Source: Siphonodentalium dalli (Eukaryota > Mollusca > Scaphopoda > Gadilida > Siphonodentaliidae). From it: DNA of 64,000 nt. The translations under genes were made by a program, and so were the position numbers. Shown piece after piece: positions 46,241-59,916 of the stretch (position 1 is its first letter; every line of letters starts with the position of its first letter). The notes under the pieces are model-generated. The model ran no database searches, was not told where the DNA came from, and saw nothing but the letters and a program-made list of their open reading frames with translations. The DNA is taken from the NCBI GenBank assembly GCA_032622095.1, contig CP136064.1:44286989-44350988 (forward strand), given 5' to 3'.

Positions 46241-46845
46241 ACAGGTTACTTATGAATTATATAGGTATAAAATTGTACTCAGATGGATTCCGTACAATTG
46301 ACCACATCCACCCCCAGACATAACATGTTCCGCCCCAAACATGCAACATATATAATTGTCAATGTGATGTTCTGTTCTTTTGTTCAAATAAATATTGTTT
46401 ACACTAAACATGCCAACTGAAAATGCCCCCTCCCCCACCAAGGTTGCATGTTTATTATAAAATTATAAAAAGCGGCCATTGTCCAAGAATTTATCCCCCA
46501 AATACATAGATAATACAAATGCAAAACTAATTTGAATGCAGTCTTAAATTATTTAATATTGTTATCACTTGTTTGCTGGATTAAAATGAATTTACATGAA
46601 TAAATATGTTTTTGATGTACATGTGAAGAGATATCGATTGTGTATACAGATCAAAAAACAGAAAAGAGCGTTGTGCGTCAATTATATAGTGTTTTCCTGA
46701 TATGGTAAAAATAAAGAGCATTTGTTTCACTTCTGTCAGAACAATTTAAAACACCTGGAGAATCACTGGCATGGGTATGAAGCTGGTTTTTTTTTAAATC
46801 AGTATTTCGTGTTTTTGTCAACGTGCATGTCTTATTTATAAGTGC
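46241..46845. other. AT-rich spacer, no supported feature
   Basis: No repeat family or reading frame recognised. Confidence 0.35.
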
Positions 46846-47404
46846 GAAACATGTTTTATTTGTTCGATTAATTGAAATCATATATTTTTAGTGAAGTTTC
46901 TCATCCAAATTAAATGAAGCTCGTGTATAATTTGAAACATAGACACAAATTGTTCTCATTGCATTCTAACCATTGTGGTTGTTTTTTAATTTGAATTAAT
47001 CTCAACAAAACCGTACATATATACATACATTTTTTTAGATAAATATGAAATACAAACAGTTAGCTAATTCGGACAGCTGTGCCTACCCCTCCCCATTTTT
47101 TGTGTGGGGGGATTTTACCGACGTATAGACGGCGGGTAAAATGCCAAACCGAAATAAATTATTATATACACGACCGACAAAGGGGACACATAGTGGTAAA
47201 TACGATTTAAAGTAAACGCCCAATTGTTAAAACAACAGTGTGGGATTTGAATTGGATTCCCCTTGTGTCTTAAATTTACTCAGAGGTGTATGACACTTTC
47301 ACACATACTGAGCGCGTCTCACTATTTTCGGTTTACTTTTATCTGGTTCACACCAATGAATTAAGATTCACAGTGAGCGGTTGAAGTCGTTTCACAAGAA
47401 CGCG

Positions 47405-47569
47405 ATTGGACAGAATACGTCACGTGCTTCTCACCAAGAGATTATCTGAGAGATAAATACAGATTTTTCAAGAGGCACTGGCATACTGTACTTTTAAAAT
47501 CAACATTGATCAGTTCGTATAAATATTGTTCGATTCACGTCATCACCAACTCCACTAAAACATATACAT
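47405..47569 (+). promoter_or_regulatory. Putative promoter and 5' exon, copy 1
   Basis: An inverted CCAAT box (47405-47409), overlapping CRE/E-box tacgtcacgtg (47416-47426), TATAAATA at 47518-47525 and, about 45 bp later, a perfect gtaagt donor at 47570. This arrangement is typical of a gene with a short untranslated first exon. The start site is inferred near 47545-47550. Confidence 0.5.
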
Positions 47570-48084
47570 GTAAGTACTTTAAATTATTATCTGATTGGGT
47601 TATTTTCTTATTATAGTAGTATGTTTTTGTTAAAATTCATTGCAAGCTTGAACTCTGAAAAAGAAATTTGACAAATTAATTGTTTGATCAGACAACATCT
47701 AACCTCATTTATGAACCCATGCATCGGTAATTCCCCCCCCCCAATTAAAATAAAAATGAGAAAGAAGCTGGTAATTTATTTTATGCTGATACGACAAATA
47801 TTGTGAATAACATACTCATTATTTTCTTTAGATTTCTCCTTCAAAAAAATGGCAACAACTACGGGTATATTTATATATGGCATAATTATATTTTCACTAA
47901 ACATGTTTTTCTCGTGAAATTTAAAAACCGAATCAATTACGGTATTCGTTTGTTGCACATTGTCTATATTTATATGACCTTTTTCGGAAGAAAAAACTAG
48001 ATAATGCATAGGCCTATATATATATATCCATCCAAAATGTGGTAAACCAATTTTCCAATAACAAATATTTTCTCCTGTTTACAG

Positions 48085-48133
48085 TTCGTGTATCGTCACA
48101 TACCACAACGACCAACAATCATCATGAGCAAAG
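48085..48133 (+). CDS. Putative start-codon exon (Met-Ser-Lys), copy 1
   Basis: The acceptor is tcctgtttacag. A 39-nt 5' leader precedes ATGAGCAAAG and a gtatgt donor. It would supply only the first three residues and one base of a protein whose other exons I could not identify in the window. The pairing with the 47.5-kb donor is inference; the gene is unrecognised. Confidence 0.4.
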
Positions 48134-49980
48134 GTATGTCCATTAAATTTTATGATAATTCACTCCCCAACTACGGAAGGATGTATTTTTTTTTCTTCGT
48201 AAAAAATATGTATTCAATGATCATGGACAATTTAGTTGATTGTGAAACATTTTATCAATATATACAATAATGTTTACCATGCAGTGCATGCATTAACATG
48301 TTAATGCGATAAAAAGTTAAATTCTGTTGAATTGCCTATCCATTTATTTCATAAAGTTTCAGGACAGATAGTATAGGCCTAAGTGTTTGTCAATGTATTA
48401 AATAATAAATTATTACCGGTACCCCCCTAGCTATAGGCCTATATATAATTTTATTTCACGATGCATGTCGAAAATGGGCTAAAATATAAGTTGTTAGTTA
48501 CTGAAGGTATGAAACTCTGAATACATGTTTAAATTATATTCGGTTCCATCGATTGTACATCAGATCGATCGATGTCGTCCGGTTTCGGAGATAGAAAATA
48601 GCCCCAAAAAAAACATTAGGCCTACATATCTAGACGTTTATATATGAATATGTAGTTATATATTATACTATACGAGAGAAGATCTTTTAGAAAATAATTT
48701 GTATATCATTTTTGTAAATAAAAAATATATAAAAGCGTTCATTCGTAATCAGTAGGCTACAGGCCTACCGGCAGAATCGGTTCAAAAATACCAAAAGGGC
48801 TATGGTTGCCAATTTGGCCACCTCCTGTGGCAACCGCACGGGCTAGAGCGGTGCGGTTTTCGGTTTTTATATTTTATTTTTGGGGTGGGTCACCCTACCG
48901 CACCGTTTATTTGGTCAAAATATGTTTCCGAATAAGGAATAAGGAACTGGGAATAAGTAACCGATGTCACCGTAGTGACAGTTTTAAATGGTCAGATCTT
49001 ATACAACAGAATAGACACGAACTTATGTATATACCAAATGAGAAGCCAGTAAAACACCGTTTACAGTTCCGTTCCGAAATTATGATACCAAACTTAGCGA
49101 CTAAGAGGTGGCAAGACTCTAAATGTTTCGGCTGGTATTTTGGCGCGGGGCATCCATCCATGCTGTCAAGTTGGCCGAAATCCTTACCTTTGGTCCATAC
49201 CACATTTTCACCTCCTCAGGGTGGTACCATCTGGGGTGATGGTGGGGGTAGAGATGTCTCTAGGGGGTATTTGAGACCGGCCACCCACCCACCCATGCCG
49301 TCAAATTGGCCGAAATCCTCAGTGTTCTCGAAAATGGTCCATATCCCATATTCAAACTTGTTTTCCGACCCCGATGGACCCACCACCCCATTTGTGCAAA
49401 AAAAAAAAATCCTCCAAAATTTTGGGGACCCCCTCCCCTTTCTCATGTTTTTATCAAAATTTCAGATTTTTTTTTAGCCGTTCTTCAATAACTGTGCTAT
49501 CTGCCTTCCAAACCCATTCCTCTATCCTTTTTTGGTGCAAACTCTTGTTGTGTACCATTAAGACTCGAGTAATAACATGCTTAATTGGTAAACACAGATC
49601 AGAAAAACGAAAAATAAACTGTGTTTCCAGGTATTTTCAGTATCTAACAACAATAATAAAGCATTGTGCAGGTACACTATATGTCTCAAATCACCCTAGA
49701 CCCCGTTACAGCCTTAATATATCGAGTGTGTTGTGTCTGACTGAGAACACTGGTCAGTGTAAATAGTGGTAAACAGGTCAAGGGTTCCACAATTATTTGT
49801 ACATGACCAAAGAACTCTTTAGTCTTATCCACCGGGGTGGGATGGGGGAGGGGAATTGTTTTTGGTTAGGTATACACATAGATATATGGTTATTATACCC
49901 CCCCCCCCCGATATTAGTCGGCGGGTATATAGTTGACGTCTCGAGCCGTCCGTGCGTCCGTCCGTACAAACATTTTGCAT

Positions 49981-51854
49981 TATAACTCAAGAGACGGTTG
50001 TCATATTTTGATACCCTATGGCATGGTGACGGACCAGAAATGGGGAACGAATATGCATAATATCACGGGTTGTGACATGACTGCTTTTGACTAACCATAT
50101 CAGTAAAGGAAAATAGAATGTGTGGACCTAAATATTATCAAATGTTCAAGAACTGTTGAGTTTTAGTGGAGCTTCAGTTGCTATGGGATTTAAATATTTG
50201 TATGTACATTTGTGCACTAGAGTTTGCAGTCTAGTCTCAGTCAGAGTTTATTCTTGATTTTACTTTTAGTTTGAACTTTGAAGACATTGAAGAATGTCAT
50301 TTCTCAATGCATCAGAATGCATCACATTATTTCAGTTCATCTATTTGTAAGTGATAACAGTATATATATTAGTATTTTAGTTTAGTCTTGTTGAGCAGTA
50401 AAGCAGAAGTTCGGAAATTCAATGAGAATAGCGTCACCTTCAGTAACGGTCATTCATCATAACCAATTCAGTTTTATTTGGATAATTGTTGCAAATTAAC
50501 ATTCAAGATCAGAAATAACCTGAAGGAATGAATTTGATTACATGCCAGAACAAGACAGTATTTCAGACATTAGAAATTTATGAGATACCCTTTTCAATTT
50601 CATGTTATCAGGTTAATGGTATCAAGTCATCATTGAGTATTCACCATGTAGTATCCAATTTGTGATACAGTTTTTTTGTTTTATTACTTTTATTCAGGTA
50701 ATATATTAATTTTGTTACTAAATATTTCTTCCGTTGATCATAAGTTTCCTGAACGCTATTACGGTGGTCCACTGTGAAGTGGGCCGGGATCTTGTGAAAT
50801 ACAGAATGTTGCTAAATCTGAGGATAAAGAGTCACTATAGCTGCCTATATAGCCCTATATCAATTAGTCCAAGTCTTCTCGTACTAAAACTAGCTAAGAT
50901 TTTGGGATGGAGAGATGCTAGTATTTAGTCCGAGTTCCAGGCCCATGCATTCCTATGACACGACTTAAGCGTTAGTGACCCGCTCAAATAAAACCACAAT
51001 TATATGAAATAAAATATCACAATTGCTACAATAAACCGATAGTTTCCGCAGAAGACATGCTATTTGATCTGAAACCCACATCGGTTGTGAATTGAAAGCG
51101 GTAATTTAATGTGAAAAGAAACATTTGCCGCAGTGTTTACATATTTTTTAAAGTATGCGAACTCAGTTGACCTTGCGAACTGCGTTCGGCATTTTCCGGT
51201 GAAAATATTCCGTAGATTTTCAATCAACCACGCACGATTAATTCTCCATTGTAATCGTAATTATACGTGACAATAAATAAATAAATACATAGATTAAATA
51301 CATATATTGAAGATATAAATGTAATACATTAAATAAATTACGGGAATTACAACCATCTCACAGTTTAAAACAGTGTAAACACAATGAGCATTAGAATATC
51401 AGGGGGGCCGCCATTTTGTTTGTATCGAAATTCGTCTCGGCCAAAACAAACACCGGGCAATGCCGAAGTTCTTCAATCAAGTTTATTGTCTATGTAAATC
51501 AATAAATGACATTTAGACATCAATTAACATATATACATATAATTTACAGGTTACACGCGTGCGTTGTAATATGTTTCCCCACAGCAACAGGCAGCCTTGA
51601 GCATATTAAAGCCGCACACATTTCTTGGAAGTCCAAAAAATGCAAGCAGCTCCAATCTACCCACGACTACCAACCACTGTGGTAACACCCTCATTCCCAC
51701 CACCCTGCCATACCACTTCACCGGGCGCCTTGGTGGAGCACACCCCGCTCCACGCGAGACAAATGCACCGCGTGGAGCGGGGCCCGATCGGCCCAGGCAT
51801 CCCTCCGCGGCACCGCAGAGCTGGTGCACTTTTACTGACCATCTCTTATTTTCT
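49981..51854. repeat. Segmental duplication block B, copy 1
   Basis: 1,874 bp repeated directly at 51855-53728, apparently without differences, and again at 57452-59325 with a few. No coding region is supported. A minus-strand frame at 51551-51829 ends in TAA before an AATAAA-like signal (about 51485), so a transcript 3' end is possible. Confidence 0.9.
51743..51782. repeat. Perfect GC-rich hairpin in block B (copy 1)
   Basis: ccccgctccacgcg and its inverse, 14 bp each, around a 12-nt loop. A second short palindrome, gggcccgatcggccc, follows at once. Identical copies are at 53617-53656 and 59214-59253. Confidence 0.85.
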
Positions 51855-53728
51855 TATAACTCAAGAGACGGTTGTCATATTTTGATACCCTATGGCATGG
51901 TGACGGACCAGAAATGGGGAACGAATATGCATAATATCACGGGTTGTGACATGACTGCTTTTGACTAACCATATCAGTAAAGGAAAATAGAATGTGTGGA
52001 CCTAAATATTATCAAATGTTCAAGAACTGTTGAGTTTTAGTGGAGCTTCAGTTGCTATGGGATTTAAATATTTGTATGTACATTTGTGCACTAGAGTTTG
52101 CAGTCTAGTCTCAGTCAGAGTTTATTCTTGATTTTACTTTTAGTTTGAACTTTGAAGACATTGAAGAATGTCATTTCTCAATGCATCAGAATGCATCACA
52201 TTATTTCAGTTCATCTATTTGTAAGTGATAACAGTATATATATTAGTATTTTAGTTTAGTCTTGTTGAGCAGTAAAGCAGAAGTTCGGAAATTCAATGAG
52301 AATAGCGTCACCTTCAGTAACGGTCATTCATCATAACCAATTCAGTTTTATTTGGATAATTGTTGCAAATTAACATTCAAGATCAGAAATAACCTGAAGG
52401 AATGAATTTGATTACATGCCAGAACAAGACAGTATTTCAGACATTAGAAATTTATGAGATACCCTTTTCAATTTCATGTTATCAGGTTAATGGTATCAAG
52501 TCATCATTGAGTATTCACCATGTAGTATCCAATTTGTGATACAGTTTTTTTGTTTTATTACTTTTATTCAGGTAATATATTAATTTTGTTACTAAATATT
52601 TCTTCCGTTGATCATAAGTTTCCTGAACGCTATTACGGTGGTCCACTGTGAAGTGGGCCGGGATCTTGTGAAATACAGAATGTTGCTAAATCTGAGGATA
52701 AAGAGTCACTATAGCTGCCTATATAGCCCTATATCAATTAGTCCAAGTCTTCTCGTACTAAAACTAGCTAAGATTTTGGGATGGAGAGATGCTAGTATTT
52801 AGTCCGAGTTCCAGGCCCATGCATTCCTATGACACGACTTAAGCGTTAGTGACCCGCTCAAATAAAACCACAATTATATGAAATAAAATATCACAATTGC
52901 TACAATAAACCGATAGTTTCCGCAGAAGACATGCTATTTGATCTGAAACCCACATCGGTTGTGAATTGAAAGCGGTAATTTAATGTGAAAAGAAACATTT
53001 GCCGCAGTGTTTACATATTTTTTAAAGTATGCGAACTCAGTTGACCTTGCGAACTGCGTTCGGCATTTTCCGGTGAAAATATTCCGTAGATTTTCAATCA
53101 ACCACGCACGATTAATTCTCCATTGTAATCGTAATTATACGTGACAATAAATAAATAAATACATAGATTAAATACATATATTGAAGATATAAATGTAATA
53201 CATTAAATAAATTACGGGAATTACAACCATCTCACAGTTTAAAACAGTGTAAACACAATGAGCATTAGAATATCAGGGGGGCCGCCATTTTGTTTGTATC
53301 GAAATTCGTCTCGGCCAAAACAAACACCGGGCAATGCCGAAGTTCTTCAATCAAGTTTATTGTCTATGTAAATCAATAAATGACATTTAGACATCAATTA
53401 ACATATATACATATAATTTACAGGTTACACGCGTGCGTTGTAATATGTTTCCCCACAGCAACAGGCAGCCTTGAGCATATTAAAGCCGCACACATTTCTT
53501 GGAAGTCCAAAAAATGCAAGCAGCTCCAATCTACCCACGACTACCAACCACTGTGGTAACACCCTCATTCCCACCACCCTGCCATACCACTTCACCGGGC
53601 GCCTTGGTGGAGCACACCCCGCTCCACGCGAGACAAATGCACCGCGTGGAGCGGGGCCCGATCGGCCCAGGCATCCCTCCGCGGCACCGCAGAGCTGGTG
53701 CACTTTTACTGACCATCTCTTATTTTCC
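51855..53728. repeat. Segmental duplication block B, copy 2
   Basis: Directly abuts copy 1 (cttatttt|cttataactcaag). It contains the same hairpin (53617-53656) and the minus-strand frame at 53425-53730. Confidence 0.9.
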
Positions 53729-54317
53729 ATATATCTGGCGAAATATTCTGATTTTAATTAAAATTAAAATAAACTTTAGATGAGCCTAAATAGTTCATTA
53801 ATAATATAAAACACGGTATTAAAATTAGTTAATATCACTAGCATTGTCGCTGTTGGCATTGATTTCGATAGCTCACGGTAGATATAATGTATCGGCACAG
53901 AACTACACGCCTCTAAGCTACCTCTTCACGCCCCTGTTTTCATTACTGATATTTTTGGCACATTGTCAAATTAGATCAGGGACCACATAAGCGCACGTGC
54001 AGATCATGCTGAGCGGGTAACCTTGACACGATGACACAGTTAGCCAAAAGGCAGTGACCGACTGACGTGTTCGTGAATTTGTGATTTATTTCTGGAGTTG
54101 TTCGGTAAGATTTAAGGAGTGAATTGTGAATGTATATGGAGTCTTTACGCGTAATTCTAGGTCTGAGCTTACTGGAAACAATGACACACTTTAATCTGTC
54201 TTTTATCATTTGAGTCAAATACACTTCAATTCTTAAAAGTAACTACATAATTTGACCCCGCCTGGCTCAGTGACTGCGTGTCGTAGAGTGCCGATTCATT
54301 ACAATATCTGTGTTAGA
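53729..54317. repeat. Segmental duplication block C, copy 1
   Basis: From ccatatatctggcgaaatat to tctgtgttagag. Nearly identical to 59326-59916. No gene recognised; a minus-strand frame at 53976-54224 is shared by both copies but has no domain. Confidence 0.85.
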
Positions 54318-54876
54318 GAAACATGTTTTATTTGTTCGATTAATTGAAATCATATATTTTTAGTGAAGTTTCTCATCCAAATTAAATGAAGCTCGTGTAT
54401 AATTTGAAACATAGACACAAATTGTTCTCATTGCATTCTAACCATTGTGGTTGTTTTTTAATTTGAATTAATCTCAACAAAACCGTACATATATCCATAC
54501 ATTTTTTTAGATAAATATGAAATACAAACAGTTAGCTAATTCGGACAGCTGTGCCTACCCCTCCCCATTTTTTGTGTGGGGGGATTTTACCGACGTATAG
54601 ACGGCGGGTAAAATGCCAAACCGAAATAAATTATTATATACACGACCGACAAAGGGGACACATAGTGGTAAATACGATTTAAAGTAAACGCCCAATTGTT
54701 AAAACAACAGTGTGGGATTTGAATTGGATTCCCCTTGTGTCTTAAATTTACTCAGAGGTGTATGACACTTTCACACATACTGAGCGCGTCTCACTATTTT
54801 CGGTTTACTTTTATCTGGTTCACACCAATGAATTAAGATTCACAGTGAGCGGTTGAAGTCGTTTCACAAGAACGCG

Positions 54877-55041
54877 ATTGGACAGAATACGTCACGTGCT
54901 TCTCACCAAGAGATTATCTGAGAGATAAATACAGATTTTTCAAGAGGCACTGGCATACTGTACTTTTAAAATCAACATTGATCAGTTCGTATAAATATTG
55001 TTCGCTTCACGTCATCACCAACTCCACTAAAACATATACAT
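54877..55041 (+). promoter_or_regulatory. Putative promoter and 5' exon, copy 2
   Basis: Same elements as copy 1: inverted CCAAT, tacgtcacgtg, TATAAATA at 54990-54997, and donor gtaagt at 55042. One substitution (ttcgattcacg to ttcgcttcacg) lies downstream of the TATA box. Confidence 0.5.
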
Positions 55042-55555
55042 GTAAGTACTTTAAATTATTATCTGATTGGGTTATTTTCTTATTATAGTAGTATGTTTTT
55101 GTTAAAATTCATTGCAAGCTTGAACTCTGAAAAAGAAATTTGACAAATTAATTGTTTGATCAGACAACATCTAACCTCATTTATGAACCCATGCATCGGT
55201 AATTCCCCCCCCCAATTAAAATAAAAATGAGAAAGAAGCTGGTAATTTATTTTATGCTGATACGACAAATATTGTGAATAACATACTCATTATTTTCTTT
55301 AGATTTCTCCTTCAAAAAAGTGGCAACAACTACGGGTATATTTATATATGGCATAATTATATTTTCACTAAACATGTTTTTCTCGTGAAATTTAAAAACC
55401 GAATCAATTACGGTATTCGTTTGTTGCACATTGTCTATATTTATATGACCTTTTTCGGAAGAAAAAACTAGATAATGCATAGGCCTATATATATATATCC
55501 ATCCAAAATGTGGTAAACCAATTTTCCAATAACAAATATTTTCTCCTGTTTACAG

Positions 55556-55604
55556 TTCGTGTATCGTCACATACCACAACGACCAACAATCATCATGAGC
55601 AAAG
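55556..55604 (+). CDS. Putative start-codon exon (Met-Ser-Lys), copy 2
   Basis: Identical to 48085-48133, including the acceptor and the gtatgt donor. The conservation reflects recent duplication, not selection. Confidence 0.4.
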
Positions 55605-57451
55605 GTATGTCCATTAAATTTTATGATAATTCACTCCCCAACTACGGAAGGATGTATTTTTTTTTCTTCGTAAAAAATATGTATTCAATGATCATGGACA
55701 ATTTAGTTGATTGTGAAACATTTTATCAATATATACAATAATGTTTACCATGCAGTGCATGCATTAACATGTTAATGCGATAAAAAGTTAAATTCTGTTG
55801 AATTGCCTATCCATTTATTTCATAAAGTTTCAGGACAGATAGTATAGGCCTAAGTGTTTGTCAATGTATTAAATAATAAATTATTACCGGTACCCCCTAG
55901 CTATAGGCCTATATATAATTTTATTTCACGATGCATGTCGAAAATGGGCTAAAATATAAGTTGTTAGTTACTGAAGGTATGAAACTCTGAATACATGTTT
56001 AAATTATATTCGGTTCCATCGATTGTACATCAGATCGATCGATGTCGTCCGGTTTCGGAGATAGAAAATAGCCCCAAAAAAAACATTAGGCCTACATATC
56101 TAGACGTTTATATATGAATATGTAGTTATATATTATACTATACGAGAGAAGATCTTTTAGAAAATAATTTGTATATCATTTTTGTAAATAAAAAATATAT
56201 AAAAGCGTTCATTCGTAATCAGTAGGCTACAGGCCTACCGGCAGAATCGGTTCAAAAATACCAAAAGGGCTATGGTTGCCAATTTGGCCACCTCCTGTGG
56301 CAACCGCACGGGCTAGAGCGGTGCGGTTTTCGGTTTTTATATTTTATTTTTGGGGTGGGTCACCCTACCGCACCGTTTATTTGGTCAAAATATGTTTCCG
56401 AATAAGGAATAAGGAACTGGGAATAAGTAACCGATGTCACCGTAGTGACAGTTTTAAATGGTCAGATCTTATACAACAGAATAGACACGAACTTATGTAT
56501 ATACCAAATGAGAAGCCAGTAAAACACCGTTTACAGTTCCGTTCCGAAATTATGATACCAAACTTAGCGACTAAGAGGTGGCAAGACTCTAAATGTTTCG
56601 GCTGGTATTTTGGCGCGGGGCATCCATCCATGCTGTCAAGTTGGCCGAAATCCTTACCTTTGGTCCATACCACATTTTCACCTCCTCAGGGTGGTACCAT
56701 CTGGGGTGATGGTGGGGGTAGAGATGTCTCTAGGGGGTATTTGAGACCGGCTACCCACCCACCCATGCCGTCAAATTGGCCGAAATCCTCAGTGTTCTCG
56801 AAAATGGTCCATATCCCATATTCAAACTTGTTTTCCGACCCCGATGGACCCACCACCCCATTTGTGCAAAAAAAAAAAATCCTCCAAAATTTTGGGGACC
56901 CCCTCCCCTTTCTCATGTTTTTATCAAAATTTCAGATTTTTTTTTAGCCGTTCTTCAATAACTGTGCTATCTGCCTTCCAAACCCATTCCTCTATCCTTT
57001 TTTGGTGCAAACTCTTGTTGTGTACCATAAAGACTCGAGTAATAACATGCTTAATTGGTAAACACAGATCAGAAAAACGAAAAATAAACTGTGTTTCCAG
57101 GTATTTTCAGTATCTAACAACAATAATAAAGCATTGTGCAGGTACACTATATGTCTCAAATCACCCTAGACCCCGTTACAGCCTTAATATATCGAGTGTG
57201 TTGTGTCTGACTGAGAACACTGGTCAGTGTAAATAGTGGTAAACAGGTCAAGGGTTCCACAATTATTTGTACATGACCAAAGAACTCTTTAGTCTTATCC
57301 ACCGGGGTGGGATGGGGGAGGGGAATTGTTTTTGGTTAGGTATACACATAGATATATGGTTATTATACCCCCCCCCCCCCGATATTAGTCGGCGGGTATA
57401 TAGTTGACGTCTCGAGCCGTCCGTGCGTCCGTCCGTACAAACATTTTGCAT

Positions 57452-59325
57452 TATAACTCAAGAGACGGTTGTCATATTTTGATACCCTATGGCATGGTGA
57501 CGGACCATAAATGGGGAACGAATATGCATAATATCACGGGTTGTGACATGACTGCTTTTGACTAACCATATCAGTAAAGGAAAATAGAATGTGTGGACCT
57601 AAATATTATCAAATGTTCAAGAACTGTTGAGTTTTAGTGGAGCTTCAGTTGCTATGGGATTTAAATATTTGTATGTACATTTGTGCACTAGAGTTTGCAG
57701 TCTAGTCTCAGTCAGAGTTTATTCTTGATTTTACTTTTAGTTTGAACTTTGAAGACATTGAAGAATGTCATTTCTCAATGCATCAGAATGCATCACATTA
57801 TTTCAGTTCATCTATTTGTAAGTGATAACAGTATATATATTAGTATTTTAGTTTAGTCTTGTTGAGCAGTAAAGCAGAAGTTCGGAAATTCAATGAGAAT
57901 AGCGTCACCTTCAGTAACGGTCATTCATCATAACCAATTCAGTTTTATTTGGATAATTGTTGCAAATTAACATTCAAGATCAGAAATAACCTGAAGGAAT
58001 GAATTTGATTACATGTCAGAACAAGACAGTATTTCAGACATTAGAAATTTATGAGATACCCTTTTCAATTTCATGTTATCAGGTTAATGGTATCAAGTCA
58101 TCATTGAGTATTCACCATGTAGTATCCAATTTGTGATACAGTTTTTTTGTTTTATTACTTTTATTCAGGTAATATATTAATTTTGTTACTAAATATTTCT
58201 TCCGTTGATCATAAGTTTCCTGAACGCTATTACGGTGGTCCACTGTGAAGTGGGCCGGGATCTTGTGAAATACAGAATGTTGCTAAATCTGAGGATAAAG
58301 AGTCACTATAGCTGCCTATATAGCCCTATATCAATTAGTCCAAGTCTTCTCGTACTAAAACTAGCTAAGATTTTGGGATGGAGAGATGCTAGTATTTAGT
58401 CCGAGTTCCAGGCCCATGCATTCCTATGACACGACTTAAGCGTTAGTGACCCGCTCAAATAAAACCACAATTATATGAAATAAAATATCACAATTGCTAC
58501 AATAAACCGATAGTTTCCGCAGAAGACATGCTATTTGATCTGAAACCCACATCGGTTGTGAATTGAAAGCGGTAATTTAATGTGAAAAGAAACATTTGCC
58601 GCAGTGTTTACATATTTTTTAAAGTATGCGAACTCAGTTGACCTTGCGAACTGCGTTCGGCATTTTCCGGTGAAAATATTCCGTAGATTTTCAATCAACC
58701 ACGCACGATTAATTCTCCATTGTAATCGTTATTATACGTGACAATAAATAAATAAATACATAGATTAAATACATATATTGAAGATATAAATGTAATACAT
58801 TAAATAAATTACGGGAATTACAACCATCTCACAGTTTAAAACAGTGTAAACACAATGAGCATTAGAATATCAGGGGGGCCGCCATTTTGTTTGTATCGAA
58901 ATTCGTCTCGGCCAAAACAAACACCGGGCAATGCCGAAGTTCTTCAATCAAGTTTATTGTCTATGTAAATCAATAAATGACATTTAGACATCAATTAACA
59001 TATATACATATAATTTACAGGTTACACGCGTGCGTTGTAATATGTTTCCCCACAGCAACAGGCAGCCTTGAGCATATTAAAGCCGCACACATTTCTTGGA
59101 AGTCCAAAAAATGCAAGCAGCTCCAATCTACCCACGACTACCAACCACTGTGGTAACACCCTCATTCCCACCACCCTGCCATACCACTTCACCGGGCGCC
59201 TTGGTGGAGCACACCCCGCTCCACGCGAGACAAATGCACCGCGTGGAGCGGGGCCCGATCGGCCCAGGCATCCCTCCGCGGCACCGCAGAGCTGGTGCAC
59301 TTTTACTGACCATCTCTTATTTTCC
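57452..59325. repeat. Segmental duplication block B, copy 3
   Basis: Differs from copies 1 and 2 at a few sites (cagaaatgg to cataaatgg near 57508; gccagaac to gtcagaac near 58016; gtaattat to gttattat near 58730). Confidence 0.9.
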
Positions 59326-59916
59326 ATATATCTGGCGAAATATTCTGATTTTAATTAAAATTAAAATAAACTTTAGATGAGCCTAAATAGTTCATTAATA
59401 ATATAAAACACGGTATTAAAATTAGTTAATATCACTAGCATTGTCGCTGTTGGCATTGATTTCGATAGCTCACGGTAGATATAATGTATCGGCACAGAAC
59501 TACACGCCTCTAAGCTACCTCTTCACGCCCCTGTTTTCATTACTGCTATTTTTGGCACATTGTCAAATTAGATCAGGGACCACATAAGCGCACGTGCAGA
59601 TCATGCTGAGCGGGTAACCTTGACACGATGACACAGTTAGCCAAAAGGCAGTGACCGACTGACGTGTTCGTGAATTTGTGATTTATTTCTGGAGTTGTTC
59701 GGTAAGATTTAAGGAGTGAATTGTGAATGTATATGGAGTCTTTACGCGTAATTCTAGGTCTGAGCTTACTGGAAACAATGACACACTTTAATCTGTCTTT
59801 TATCATTTGAGTCAAATACACTTCAATTCTTAAAAGTAACTACATAATTTGACCCCGCCTGGCTCAGTGACTGCGTGTCGTAGAGTGCCGATTCATTACA
59901 ATATCTGTGTTAGAGA
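59326..59916. repeat. Segmental duplication block C, copy 2
   Basis: Second C block. After gtgttagaga the sequence becomes unique (tatggtgtttg), where copy 1 runs into block A. Confidence 0.85.

Larger units (their letters stand above)
46846..49978. repeat. Segmental duplication block A, copy 1
   Basis: Matches 54318-57451 with roughly one difference per few hundred bases (for example a/c at 47051, a/g at 47851, homopolymer lengths). It contains a promoter-like region, a 5' exon and a start-codon exon. A 223-codon open frame at 48806-49477 overlies two diverged copies (137 bp apart) of gttggccgaaatcc-type repeat, is also open in other frames, and is not accepted as a gene. Confidence 0.88.
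54318..57451. repeat. Segmental duplication block A, copy 2
   Basis: Offset 7,470-7,472 bp from copy 1, with scattered substitutions and homopolymer changes. Confidence 0.88.

Noticed and set aside
48806-49477. 223-codon open frame, present again at 56276-56947
   Set aside because: Other frames on both strands are open over the same DNA. The sequence contains two diverged copies of a repeat 137 bp apart and homopolymer runs, and no domain is recognisable. Its presence in both copies reflects the duplication.
50734-50928. 64-codon frame in each B block
   Set aside because: Short, no domain, and no start or splice context. It is conserved only because the blocks are recent copies.
51551-51829. 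Minus-strand protein of 92-101 residues in each B block
   Set aside because: The composition is driven by the GC-rich hairpin, other frames are open too, and no family is recognised. The possible transcript 3' end is noted under the hairpin finding instead.
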